Assembly: GCA_964588705.1 (NCBI GenBank)
Contig: CAZPQV010000004.1
Location: 1-64,000 of the forward strand
Reading direction: 5' to 3'
From: CAZPQV01 sp964588705
GTDB lineage: Bacteria; Bacteroidota; Bacteroidia; Flavobacteriales; Weeksellaceae
DNA: 64,000 bases
Below the pieces are notes generated by a model. The model did no database searches. It saw only the letters and a program-made list of their open reading frames with translations, and was not told the origin of the DNA. The translations under genes were made by a program, and so were the position numbers. Shown one piece after another: positions 7,426 to 15,361 of this stretch (its first letter is position 1; each line of letters opens with the position of its first letter).

Positions 7426-9358
7426 TTACTTCACAATTGTCATCTCTTTAATTAAATGACCTGCTCCTGAGAACACATCAATTACCCAAAGAACGTATCT
7501 TGAATCTACGTTGATGGTTTTTTGCCATTCTTCTTCGAAAACGATGTCTCCTGAAAGTGCTTCAGAGTTACCGTCGAAAGCAAGACCAATCAGTTCGCCG
7601 TTTCCGTTCAGTACCGGAGAACCTGAGTTACCTCCTGTAATATCGTGATCTGTAAGGAAGTTTACCGGAAGATATCCTGCAGGATCTGCATACTGTCCGT
7701 ATTCTCTTTTCTTATTCAGATCGATTAATCTTTGAGGCATATCGAACTCTTCATCTCCTTTCTTGAATTTCGCAACTGTTCCGTCAAGATCAGTGTAGAA
7801 GTTGTTGGTTACACCATGGTAATTTCTGTCGTTTCTGAAAGGAAGCGTTGCAATTTTACCGAATGTAATTCTCATGGTTGAGTTAGCATCAGGATAGAAC
7901 TCCTGTCCTGGATGAGATTTTCTAAGTCCGTCGAAATAAAGTCTGTTGCTGTTTGAGAATTTATCATCATCAGCCGTGTATTTGTCAGCTACTTTTCTTG
8001 AATCTGCCTGATATCCGCTTGCGATTTTAAGAAGTGCATCGCGGTTCAGTTCAGCTTCGTTCGGGTTATTAAGGAAGTTCATCGCAGAAGCTTTTGTTGC
8101 AAAAATTGAGTTCTTAGCAACATCATCCAATAACGCCGGATTGATGGTCATAAAGTACGGTGCTCTTGCTGCTGCAGGTACTTTTTGGGTGTAAAGAGAA
8201 ACCATGGTCTTAAGCATTTCCTGCTCTAAAGTCGGATTGAATTTCTCATACATTGCATCAATTCTTGAAGCGATAGTAGTTTTAAGGTCTGCTTTTTTCT
8301 TAGCATCTGCTTCGTTCATATAAGATTTGAACATCGATGCAAGGTTTATTGCATAAGGAATGTACTTGGCATTTCTCGTCATCTGAGCAGCGTAGTTTCT
8401 TTCAATTCCTCTTGCAGAAGTCGTTTTGTAATAGTTAGCCATATCCGAAAGCACGCTTCCGTAAAGTGCTTTGTTATCAGATTTGTCTGCCCAGTTTTGG
8501 AACACTTCTTCTACTTTTTGCTTATCCTGAATCGTTCCGTTTTTGTTTACAGATTCAATTGTTCCAGCTCTGTTTTTCCAGTAGTTTGCAACGCTTGCAT
8601 ATTGTGAGGCATAGTTCAGTTTTGTTGCCTGATCTCTGTCCATATACTTCTTCATTACATCCATCGCTGCTTTAGAAGCTTCAACCCAAGCCGGATAATC
8701 TTTGTTTACCAATTGGTCGATTCCGTAAGAAGTCATGTAACGGTTTGTTCTTCCCGGATAACCAACAATCATTGAGAAATCTCCAGGTTTGAAAGATTTA
8801 ATTGAAATTGGTAAGTGGTGTTTTGGTTTGTAAGGAACGTTGTTCGGTGAGTATTCCGCAGGATTTCCGTTTGCATCAGCATAAACTCTGAAAACAGAGA
8901 AGTCTCCGGTGTGTCTTGGCCATTCCCAGTTATCGGTATCGCCACCAAATTTCCCGATGGAGTTTGGCGGAGTTCCTACCAGTCTCACGTCCTTATAATC
9001 CTGATATACAAAATAGTAGAATTCGTTTCCGTTATAGAAATCTCTTACTACAACAGTATATTTTCCGTTTTCAGAATTTTCTGCCTGAATTTTTTTGTAC
9101 TCTGCATCAATAACGTCTCTTCTTTCTTTTGCCGACATGTTATTGTTAAGCAGTGCGTTGATTCTTTGTGTAACGTCGTCCATTCTCACAAGGAATCTTA
9201 CAGAAAGTCCTTTTGCAGGAAGTTCTTCGCTGCGTTTCATTGCCCAGAAACCATTGGTTAAATGGTCTTTTTCCGGAGTTGAAAGCGCCGCAATCTGCCC
9301 GTAGCCGCAGTGGTGGTTTGTGAAAAGTAAACCTTCGCTCGATCCCATTTCAGCAGTA
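7426..9358 (-). CDS. S46 dipeptidyl peptidase, DPP7-like, N-terminus lost in assembly gap
   Basis: About 643 residues of an S46 serine exopeptidase (full family length about 710-720) are present; the first 70 or so fall into the gap at 9359-9368. The catalytic His is in TNHHCGYG near the start of the fragment, the Asp region in GDTDNWEWPRHTGDF, and the nucleophile Ser in TGGNSGSPV close to the C-terminus. Eighteen residues after that Ser the sequence reads FDGN. In this family Gly here goes with DPP7, which removes dipeptides with hydrophobic P1 residues, and Arg with DPP11, which prefers Asp/Glu. Such enzymes feed on dietary peptides in the periplasm. A strong terminator follows. Confidence 0.85.
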
Positions 9359-9368
9359 NNNNNNNNNN
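9359..9368. other. Assembly gap of 10 N
   Basis: Ten N separate two S46 peptidase fragments. The sequence on the left edge repeats, almost base for base, a segment found about 180 bases to the right, so the join probably collapses two paralogues. Confidence 0.95.
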
Positions 9369-9400
9369 AGTTGTATGCTGACGGCCGTCAGCATACAACT
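9369..9400. repeat. Perfect 32-bp palindrome at the gap edge, probably an artefact
   Basis: The 16 bases 9369-9384 are the exact reverse complement of 9385-9400, with GGCC at the centre. Read on the minus strand, the coding sequence runs normally to QELYADG and then turns back on itself. A fold-back next to an N run points to a chimeric read or assembly error rather than a biological site. Confidence 0.85.
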
Positions 9401-9737
9401 CCTGTTGCATATTATCGGCTTTGAAACCGTTTTTCAGGTAGTCAAACTCCACCGAACTCAGTCGCTGGATAGCTCCGTAACCGCAGTGGTGATTTGTGAA
9501 AAGTAAACCTTCGCTCGATACCATTTCAGCGGTACAACCACCGCCAAACTGAACAATAGCGTCTTTAAGGCTAGAGTTATTTACAGAATAAATTTCTTCT
9601 GCAGTAAGTTTTAATCCTTTTTTCTGTAGATCCTGTTGGTTCAGTCTTTTTACCAACATCATCAGCCACATTCCTTCGTCTGCCTTCATCTGGAAGAAGC
9701 TCAATAAGAATGTGCATAGTAAAAATATTCTTTTCAT
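9369..9737 (-). CDS. N-terminal fragment of a second S46 dipeptidyl peptidase
   Basis: The fragment begins with a signal peptide (MKRIFLLCTFLLSFFQ, cut before MKADEG), then the S46 N-terminal signature DEGMWL, the helix NQQDLQKKGLKLTAEEIYSVN, and the catalytic His segment EGLLFTNHHCGYG near residue 84. It runs on to GFKADNMQQELYADG and then enters the artefactual palindrome. Because the neighbouring fragment repeats the catalytic-His region with different flanking residues (GAIQRLSS here, GQIAALST there), these are two paralogues, not one gene. The missing part would be about 590 codons of this gene plus the start of the next if they lie in tandem. Periplasmic or outer-surface location is inferred from the signal peptide. 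Confidence 0.8.
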
Positions 9738-9822
9738 AAGTAAACTTTAATTTGTCGCAATTTACTCATTTTTTTCAAAGAATTTAACATAAAAATGGTA
9801 TAATTCTTGAGTTTCTAAAGTA

Positions 9823-10257
9823 ATGAAACACATCCTGAAAATACTTGGAATTATTTTGCTGATTGCTTTTTTAAACCGCTGCGGATTGAATTATGTTGAA
9901 AAAGAAAATCTCGCAAGACAGTGGATGCTAACAGAGTTTAATGGTTATACTAAAGATTTCCTTGTAAAAAGTGGAGGTTACATCGATTTTTCTCCTACGA
10001 AAACCAACCCAAATCAGTACGGCGCGTACATGGGCTGCAATCAGATGTTTTTAAATGCTGAGTTTCTGTCGGAGCGAAAAGTAAAGTTTTCAAATATTGG
10101 CGGAACAGAAATGTATTGCGAAGAAACCATGAAACTTGAACAGGATTTTGTACAGAAACTTCCGGAAATGAATGCATATAAAGTTGAAGGACATTTTCTG
10201 ACACTATCTGATGGAAAGGGAAATACAATGAAATTTGTAGCAGCAGATTGGGACTGA
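9823..10257 (+). CDS. META-domain (HslJ/DUF306-like) envelope protein
   Basis: The 144-residue protein begins with a hydrophobic leader (residues 4-17) ending at a Cys in FLNRCG. The leader looks like a lipoprotein signal, but the residues before Cys are not a good lipobox, so lipidation is uncertain. The mature part fits a single META domain: LARQWMLTEFNG at about 30-41, the YMGCNQMFLNAEF block near 70 and GTEMYCEETMKLEQDFVQKL near 95-114. The two cysteines in the latter blocks could pair. META proteins are associated with envelope stress and antibiotic or heat tolerance in other bacteria; no such role can be shown here. It is a single gene upstream of the SemiSWEET gene. Confidence 0.75.
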   Translation: MKHILKILGIILLIAFLNRCGLNYVEKENLARQWMLTEFNGYTKDFLVKSGGYIDFSPTKTNPNQYGAYMGCNQMFLNAEFLSERKVKFSNIGGTEMYCEETMKLEQDFVQKLPEMNAYKVEGHFLTLSDGKGNTMKFVAADWD

Positions 10258-10316
10258 TGATATAAATAGTTTTTCGATTGAAAGTTTTCATAAATTTGAA
10301 ATAAATAATTAAAACT

Positions 10317-10586
10317 ATGAGCTTCAATCCTGAAATTTTAGGACTAATCGGTGGTTCTTTGTCCTGCATTACATTTGTGCCGCAGATCTTCAAAACCTGG
10401 AAATCGAAATCAGTGAAAGACATTTCTGTAAATATGTTTCTCATCGTGCTTTGCAGTACCATTATTTGGATTGCTTATGCCATTATGAAAGACAGTATTT
10501 CTATTTTGCTGACTAATATCGTGGTATTTATTACCGCAGTGATCATGCTTTTTATGAAATGGAAGTTTTCCAAAGAAACCGTCTGA
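10317..10586 (+). CDS. SemiSWEET-type PQ-loop transporter
   Basis: The 89-residue protein has three hydrophobic segments (about residues 8-26, 40-58 and 62-82) and the PQ motif in CITFVPQIFKTWKSKS near residue 22. That is the three-helix half-unit of SWEET sugar transporters, which work as dimers in the inner membrane and carry sugars in both directions. Length matches the family (85-95). It lies 59 bases after the META gene on the same strand. The transported sugar cannot be predicted. Confidence 0.85.
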   Translation: MSFNPEILGLIGGSLSCITFVPQIFKTWKSKSVKDISVNMFLIVLCSTIIWIAYAIMKDSISILLTNIVVFITAVIMLFMKWKFSKETV

Positions 10587-10615
10587 AATCATAAGTTAAG
10601 CCGCCTCAAAATCCT

Positions 10616-10623
10616 TACTTTTG
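10616..10623 (+). promoter_or_regulatory. -7 promoter box of hflX
   Basis: TACTTTTG matches TAnnTTTG and lies 25 bases upstream of the hflX ATG. Confidence 0.6.
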
Positions 10624-10648
10624 CAGAGATGCAGAAAGCAAAAATTAT

Positions 10649-11857
10649 ATGATAGAGAAAAAAGAACACGCATACGAAAGAGCCGTTTTGGTGGGCTTAA
10701 TCACCAAAGATCAGGACGAAGAAAAACTTCGTGAATATATGGATGAACTGGAGTTTCTGGCATTTACGGCAGGAGCAACAGTTGAGCACCGTTTTACGCA
10801 AAAGATGTCGCAGCCTGATTCCAAAACGTTTGTTGGAAGTGGTAAAGCCGAAGAAATTCGCAATTACATTAAAGAAAACGAAATCGGAACGGTTATTTTT
10901 GATGATGAACTTTCGCCTTCACAACTGAAAAACCTGGAGCGTGAACTGGAAGTAAAAATCATTGACAGAACCAACCTCATTCTTGATATTTTTGCTCAAA
11001 GAGCACAAACTTCTTATGCGCGAACTCAAGTTGAACTCGCTCAGTATGAATATCTTCTTCCGCGACTAACCAGAATGTGGACTCACCTTGAACGTCAGCG
11101 AGGCGGTATCGGAATGCGCGGTCCCGGGGAAACAGAAATTGAAACCGACCGAAGAATCATTCGCGACCGAATTTCATTGCTCAAAGAAAAACTGAGAACC
11201 ATCGACAAACAAATGCACACCCAACGTCAAAACCGCGGAAAGATGGTGCGCGTTGCTTTGGTAGGATATACCAACGTTGGTAAATCAACATTGATGAATT
11301 CTCTTTCGAAATCTGAGGTTTTTGCGGAAAATAAACTGTTCGCCACGCTCGATACAACCGTAAGAAAAGTGGTGATTGGAAATCTGCCTTTTTTGCTTAC
11401 AGATACGGTTGGATTCATCAGAAAGCTACCGACTCAATTGGTGGAATCTTTTAAATCTACTTTGGATGAGGTTCGCGAAGCCGATCTTTTAATTCATGTT
11501 GTAGATATTTCTCATGAAAGTTTTGAAGATCACGTCGCCTCTGTAAATCAGATTCTTATGGAGATTAATGCGCATCAGAAACCGATGATTATGGTCTTCA
11601 ACAAAATAGATGCATTTGCTTATGAGAAAAAAGAAGAAGACGATTTAACGCCATCAACCAAAAAGAATATTTCACTCGAAGAATGGAAGAACACCTGGAT
11701 GGCAAAATCTAAATATCCAACGGTTTTTATTTCAGCACTCACTAAAGAAAATTTTCCCGAAATGAAGAAAATGATTTACGATGAAGTGGTTAAAATCCAT
11801 ATTTCGAGATTCCCGTATAATGACTTTCTGTTTGAGTATTACGATGATGAAGAATAA
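10649..11857 (+). CDS. hflX: Ribosome-associated GTPase HflX
   Basis: The 402-residue protein has the HflX layout: an N-terminal nucleotide-binding-like domain with the family block FVGSGKAEEI near residue 60, a coiled linker containing the GGIGMRGPGETEIE motif near 152-165, and a GTPase domain. The GTPase motifs are GYTNVGKST (G1, about 206-214), a DTVG G3 near 253 and FNKID (G4) near 318. HflX splits stalled 70S ribosomes under stress. The C-terminus is slightly extended after FISAL (G5). AlkD-like and DUF6122 genes follow at 21 and 0 bases, so the three probably form a transcription unit. Confidence 0.95.
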   Translation: MIEKKEHAYERAVLVGLITKDQDEEKLREYMDELEFLAFTAGATVEHRFTQKMSQPDSKTFVGSGKAEEIRNYIKENEIGTVIFDDELSPSQLKNLERELEVKIIDRTNLILDIFAQRAQTSYARTQVELAQYEYLLPRLTRMWTHLERQRGGIGMRGPGETEIETDRRIIRDRISLLKEKLRTIDKQMHTQRQNRGKMVRVALVGYTNVGKSTLMNSLSKSEVFAENKLFATLDTTVRKVVIGNLPFLLTDTVGFIRKLPTQLVESFKSTLDEVREADLLIHVVDISHESFEDHVASVNQILMEINAHQKPMIMVFNKIDAFAYEKKEEDDLTPSTKKNISLEEWKNTWMAKSKYPTVFISALTKENFPEMKKMIYDEVVKIHISRFPYNDFLFEYYDDEE

Positions 11858-11878
11858 ATAAGCACAACTTTGTGTTAG

Positions 11879-12595
11879 ATGAGTATCGTAAACGAAATAA
11901 AATCAGCCCTTGAGTTTCTTTCAATTCCAGAAAAGAAAGAATTTTTTCCTCGTTTTTTCAAATCGGGGCCGGGAGAATATGCTGAAGGTGACCAGTTTAT
12001 CGGAGTCACCGTTCCTGATCAGAGGAAAGTTGCGAAAGAGTATTTTCAGAAAATTTCTTTGGAGGAACTGGGCAAACTTCTCTCATCTCCAATTCACGAA
12101 CACCGTCATTGCGCGTTGCTGATGTTGGTTGCGAAGTACGAAAAATCTACATTAGAAGAAGAAAAACAAAAGATTGTTGATTTTTATCTCGATCATCTTC
12201 CGCATATCAACAATTGGGATTTGGTAGATAATTCCTGTTATAAAATCCTTGGAAAACATTGTTTCGAGAATGATGATGATTCAATTCTAAGAAAACTTTC
12301 CGATTCTGAAAATATGTGGCACAAAAGGATTGCGGTTGTTGCAACGATGTTCCACGTGAAGAAAGGGAAGTTTGATCTTACCAAGGAGTTGGCGCTGAAT
12401 AATCTCCAACATTCTCACGACTTGATGCATAAAGCCAACGGCTGGCTGCTTCGTGAAATGGGGAATAAAAATGAAAAGGAATTAGTAGATTTCCTTAAAG
12501 AACATTATCAAAAAATGCCCAGAACATCTCTTCGGTATGCCATCGAAAAACTGGACGAAGAAACAAGACAGGACTTTTTAAAAGGAAGAATCTGA
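11879..12595 (+). CDS. AlkD-like DNA alkylation repair protein
   Basis: The 238-residue protein is a HEAT-like repeat protein of the AlkC/AlkD superfamily, DNA glycosylases that excise alkylated bases such as 3- and 7-alkylpurines without flipping them. Typical features are KSGPGEYAEGDQFIGVTVPDQRKVAKEYF near 30-58, NNWDLVDNSCYKILG at about 111-125 (the WDLVD segment holds a catalytic-face Trp and Asp), KRIAVVATM near 146 and the late HKANGWLLREMG. Length is normal. It is 21 bases after hflX, and its stop codon overlaps the next start by one base (TGATG), suggesting translational coupling. Confidence 0.85.
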   Translation: MSIVNEIKSALEFLSIPEKKEFFPRFFKSGPGEYAEGDQFIGVTVPDQRKVAKEYFQKISLEELGKLLSSPIHEHRHCALLMLVAKYEKSTLEEEKQKIVDFYLDHLPHINNWDLVDNSCYKILGKHCFENDDDSILRKLSDSENMWHKRIAVVATMFHVKKGKFDLTKELALNNLQHSHDLMHKANGWLLREMGNKNEKELVDFLKEHYQKMPRTSLRYAIEKLDEETRQDFLKGRI

Positions 12596-12927
12596 TGGTA
12601 GAAACACTTTACATCCGCGAGATTTTTCATTACTTCCTGCATCTTATTGCGCCGGTATTTATTGCGCTAATTTTTTTCAAAAGCAATTGGAAGAAAGCTT
12701 ATTTCATTATGTTCGCAACAATGCTTGTGGATTTGGACCATATTTTTGCCAATCCTATTTTCGATCCCAATCGAAACAGCATCGGCTACCATCCTTTGCA
12801 TACTTATCCCATGATTGCACTTTACTTTTTAGGAACTCTTTTTCTGAAAAGAAATTATCGGATCATTGCTATTGGTTTGCTTTTCCACATGTTTACAGAC
12901 TTTCAGGATTTTTACTTTTGGAAGTAA
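12595..12927 (+). CDS. DUF6122-family membrane protein
   Basis: The 110-residue protein has about four hydrophobic segments and conserved polar residues in them: RDIFHY-like REIFHYFLHL at the start, DLDHIFANPIFDPNRNSIGYHPLH in the middle and HMFTDFQDF near the end. The His/Asp-rich loops resemble membrane-bound hydrolases of the YdjM type, but no function is established. It starts on the last base of the AlkD-like gene, so its expression is tied to that gene. Confidence 0.7.
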   Translation: MVETLYIREIFHYFLHLIAPVFIALIFFKSNWKKAYFIMFATMLVDLDHIFANPIFDPNRNSIGYHPLHTYPMIALYFLGTLFLKRNYRIIAIGLLFHMFTDFQDFYFWK

Positions 12928-12982
12928 ATTAAAATATTTATTAATTTTATAAATAATATTCCGCATTAAAATAGATTTTTTG

Positions 12983-12990
12983 TATTTTTG
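12983..12990 (+). promoter_or_regulatory. -7 promoter box of the cation/proton antiporter, 3 bases from ATG
   Basis: TATTTTTG is a perfect TAnnTTTG match. Only CGG separates it from the ATG at 12994, so the transcript would start at or next to the start codon. The TTG inside the box would otherwise be taken as an upstream start. Confidence 0.65.
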
Positions 12991-12993
12991 CGG

Positions 12994-14097
12994 ATGCTTT
13001 CTAAATTTAAACGCCTGTTTCACTGGTCGGTTTTTTTACCGGTTTTTTCATCCATATTTTATTTTGGCGGATTCCTTGATGATAATGCTGTAACCAATAT
13101 TATTGGCGCAATACTCCTTTTCGGGAGTGTGCTTGCAGCAGTACATCATGCTGAGGTTGTTGCTCATAAAGTGGGTGAGCCATACGGAACAATTATTTTG
13201 GCAATCTGTATTACGATCCTGGAAGTTGGGCTTATTATTTCCTTCATGCTTTCTGGTAGCGAAAGTGCTTTAACCTATGCAAGAGATACTGTTTTCGCAG
13301 CGGTGATGCTTATTCTGAACGGTATTTTGGGGATTTGTATTCTTGTCGGCGGCGTGCGGTATCGGGAGCAATTTTTTGCAAGAAGTTCGGTTACCACGTA
13401 TTTGGTGAGCTTGGTGGCAATCCTCGTTCTTACACTTATTTTACCGAATTACACTTCAAGTGAGAGAGGTCCGTTCTATACCGATGCGCAGTTGGCGTTT
13501 GTGTCGATTGCCTGTTTGGTGATTTATGGAACGTTTTTGATGGTACAAACGGTTCGCCACCGTAATTATTTCATAATGGAGAACGGAACTACAGATGATA
13601 ATTCCAATGATAATGACGACCACGAACCGGATCCACCAACATTGACAACCACTTTAATCAGTTTGGCATTACTGATTCTCAGTTTATTTGTAGTGATCTT
13701 TATGGCAAAAGGACTGTCTCCGGTCATTGAAGGATTTGTAAAAAGCATGGGAGCTCCAAAAACTTTGGTTGGAGTAATTATCGCATCGTTTGTACTGCTT
13801 CCGGAAGGGTTGGCAGCGGTTCGTGCGGCGAGGGCCAATCAGATTCAGACTTCTGTAAACCTTGCTTTGGGCTCAGCTTTAGCGAGTGTTGGGCTTACAA
13901 TTCCGGTAATTTCTGCGGTTTGTATTATTTACGATATGCCGTTTATTCTCGGTCTTGACTTGAAGTCGATTATATTATTGTCGCTTTCGGTTTTCATTGT
14001 CATGATTTCGTTGAGCCGGGGAAAAACCAACGTTCTCTACGGAACGGTATTGCTCGTGAATCTTGCAGCATATGTCTTTACGGTAATCGTGCCTTAA
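12994..14097 (+). CDS. ChaA-like calcium/cation:proton antiporter (CaCA family)
   Basis: The 367-residue product has about eleven transmembrane segments in two homologous halves. Each half carries the acidic CaCA signature: HHAEVVAHKVGEPYGTIILAICITILEVGLI near residues 53-83 and LLPEGLAAVRAARANQIQTSVNLALGSALASVGLTIP near 270-306. The halves are joined by a hydrophilic Asp/Asn-rich loop (about residues 193-213). Relatives exchange Ca2+, Na+ or K+ for protons across the inner membrane. I chose the ATG at 12994 because the in-frame TTG two codons earlier lies inside the -7 box. The gene is transcribed alone. Confidence 0.85.
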   Translation: MLSKFKRLFHWSVFLPVFSSIFYFGGFLDDNAVTNIIGAILLFGSVLAAVHHAEVVAHKVGEPYGTIILAICITILEVGLIISFMLSGSESALTYARDTVFAAVMLILNGILGICILVGGVRYREQFFARSSVTTYLVSLVAILVLTLILPNYTSSERGPFYTDAQLAFVSIACLVIYGTFLMVQTVRHRNYFIMENGTTDDNSNDNDDHEPDPPTLTTTLISLALLILSLFVVIFMAKGLSPVIEGFVKSMGAPKTLVGVIIASFVLLPEGLAAVRAARANQIQTSVNLALGSALASVGLTIPVISAVCIIYDMPFILGLDLKSIILLSLSVFIVMISLSRGKTNVLYGTVLLVNLAAYVFTVIVP

Positions 14098-14262
14098 GTG
14101 GTTAAACGCAAGGAAAGACAAAGATCTTCTTACTTTTCGTGAAAATATTTATATGAGAAACAAAGGGATATCTTTGATATAAGACAATGATACGCAGAAA
14201 ATAATAAAGTATTTGAGAAAGCTTTTCAGAAAAAAAAATCTGCTTAATCTGCGAGAACAACT
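14098..14262. other. Intergenic stretch with word-like degenerate sequence
   Basis: Downstream of two convergent genes, this stretch has the words TTAAACGCAAGG at the left and AATCTGCTTAATCTGCGAG at the right, and an ATATC-TTT-GATAT hairpin near 14168. It has no reading frame and no clear terminator. Confidence 0.4.
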
Positions 14263-14646
14263 TTAAGTTAAACGTCTTGCCATTTCCATTTTGTAAGCAA
14301 AAAGCTGTGCGATATTATTGGCTTTATAAATGGCCATATCTGCAGTTTCTCCTTCAAAATGTTCACTAACGGTCTCTGTCCAAAGCTTTACCCAATGCTC
14401 AAAATGGTGCTTTTCCATCGGAACCTTTTCGTTCACGGGCCAATGTGAAGCCATAGGATTTCCTTTGTAAGAAATTTGCCCAAAAAGCAGTGTTTCCCAG
14501 AACTGATACATCTTTGGCAAGTGATGGCTCCAATCGGTTTTGGCAACATCATTAAAGAAAAAACCAATCACATCATCCTTCTGCACTTTCGTGTAGAAAG
14601 CGTTTACCAGCAGCTCAATATCTTCTCTTGTTTCCAGTTTTTTCAT
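14263..14646 (-). CDS. Group III truncated haemoglobin
   Basis: The 127-residue protein matches the group III (P-class) 2-over-2 globin fold: FYTKVQKDDVIGFFFNDV at the start, then WSHHLPKMYQFWETLLFG with the conserved aromatic helix residues, then the F-helix His in MEKHHFEHWVKLW. These cytoplasmic haem proteins bind oxygen or NO; their role is still poorly defined and may be in detoxification or microaerobic metabolism. Length is standard. The promoter lies almost on the start codon. It is convergent with the antiporter gene. Confidence 0.9.
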   Translation of the reverse strand: MKKLETREDIELLVNAFYTKVQKDDVIGFFFNDVAKTDWSHHLPKMYQFWETLLFGQISYKGNPMASHWPVNEKVPMEKHHFEHWVKLWTETVSEHFEGETADMAIYKANNIAQLFAYKMEMARRLT

Positions 14647-14650
14647 ACCG

Positions 14651-14658
14651 CAAAATTA
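14651..14658 (-). promoter_or_regulatory. -7 promoter box of the truncated haemoglobin gene, 4 bases from ATG
   Basis: On the minus strand this reads TAATTTTG, followed by CGGT and then ATG. Such spacing leaves essentially no room for a 5' untranslated leader. Confidence 0.65.
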
Positions 14659-14720
14659 CAATTTTAAAAATTGAGCAATTATGATTGGGGGCATAAATGA
14701 ATTTTGATGAAAATTAAAAC

Positions 14721-14728
14721 TATTTTTG
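14721..14728 (+). promoter_or_regulatory. -7 promoter box of the Cys-cluster gene
   Basis: TATTTTTG matches TAnnTTTG, 37 bases before the TTG start codon. Confidence 0.55.
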
Positions 14729-14730
14729 TC

Positions 14731-14754
14731 AAACTAAATCAAACTAAATCAAAC
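14731..14754 (+). repeat. Tandem 10-bp repeat in a 5' leader
   Basis: AAACTAAATC is present twice, followed by a partial third copy (AAAC). It lies between the -7 box and the start codon of the Cys-cluster gene, so it would be transcribed. Confidence 0.75.
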
Positions 14755-14765
14755 AACTTCAAACT

Positions 14766-15254
14766 TTGGATTTAGAACATTACAAAACCCAAGCTCTTCA
14801 AAAACAGAAAGATCACAAAAAGTTTCTTGATGGCTTAAAGAAAAAACCACCAAAAAATTTAGATTATTTGGTGCAGGAAACTCACGACGAAGTTTTTGAA
14901 GAAATTGATTGTCTGCAATGTGCCAACTGCTGCAAAACTACCGGTCCTTTATTTACAGAAAAAGATATTGAAAGAATCTCAAAACATCTACGGATGAAAG
15001 CTGCAGATTTCGAGGCAAAATTTCTTAGAGTAGATGAAGATAATGATAAGGTTTTACAAAATCTTCCCTGTTGGTTTTTAAATGATGATAATACGTGCTC
15101 CATCTACGAAGTGCGCCCAAAAGCCTGTCGCGAATTTCCGCATACCGACAGAAAGAAGATTTATCAGATCAATCATCTGACTTTAAAAAATACATTAATC
15201 TGTCCGGCGGCGCATACTTTTTTAGAAAGATTAACAAAAACACTTCAGAAGTGA
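14766..15254 (+). CDS. YkgJ-family cysteine-cluster protein
   Basis: The 162-residue protein has the cysteine pattern of the YkgJ/UPF0153 family: CLQCANCCKTTGP near residues 56-68, then CWFLNDDNTCSIYEVRPKACREFP near 102-125. The cysteines are thought to bind a metal, probably zinc or an Fe-S cluster, but the function is not established. The start is a TTG at 14766: no in-frame ATG exists upstream, and the N-terminal DLEHYKTQALQKQKDHKKF aligns in character with family N-termini. It has no signal peptide. Confidence 0.8.
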   Translation: MDLEHYKTQALQKQKDHKKFLDGLKKKPPKNLDYLVQETHDEVFEEIDCLQCANCCKTTGPLFTEKDIERISKHLRMKAADFEAKFLRVDEDNDKVLQNLPCWFLNDDNTCSIYEVRPKACREFPHTDRKKIYQINHLTLKNTLICPAAHTFLERLTKTLQK

Positions 15255-15361
15255 GTTATAAAAATCTAAAAAATATTAAACAATCATAAAGTTTATAATT
15301 AGCAATAATATTCAGAAATTAAACGGCGTTTTCATATCAGTAAAATTTAAAAAATTAGATT

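Noticed and set aside
9095..9304. Plus-strand frames within the S46 peptidase gene
   Set aside because: They are shadows of the minus-strand gene; the minus frame carries all catalytic motifs.
12988..12996. TTG start for the antiporter gene
   Set aside because: The TTG is part of the -7 promoter box; the ATG six bases later is used.
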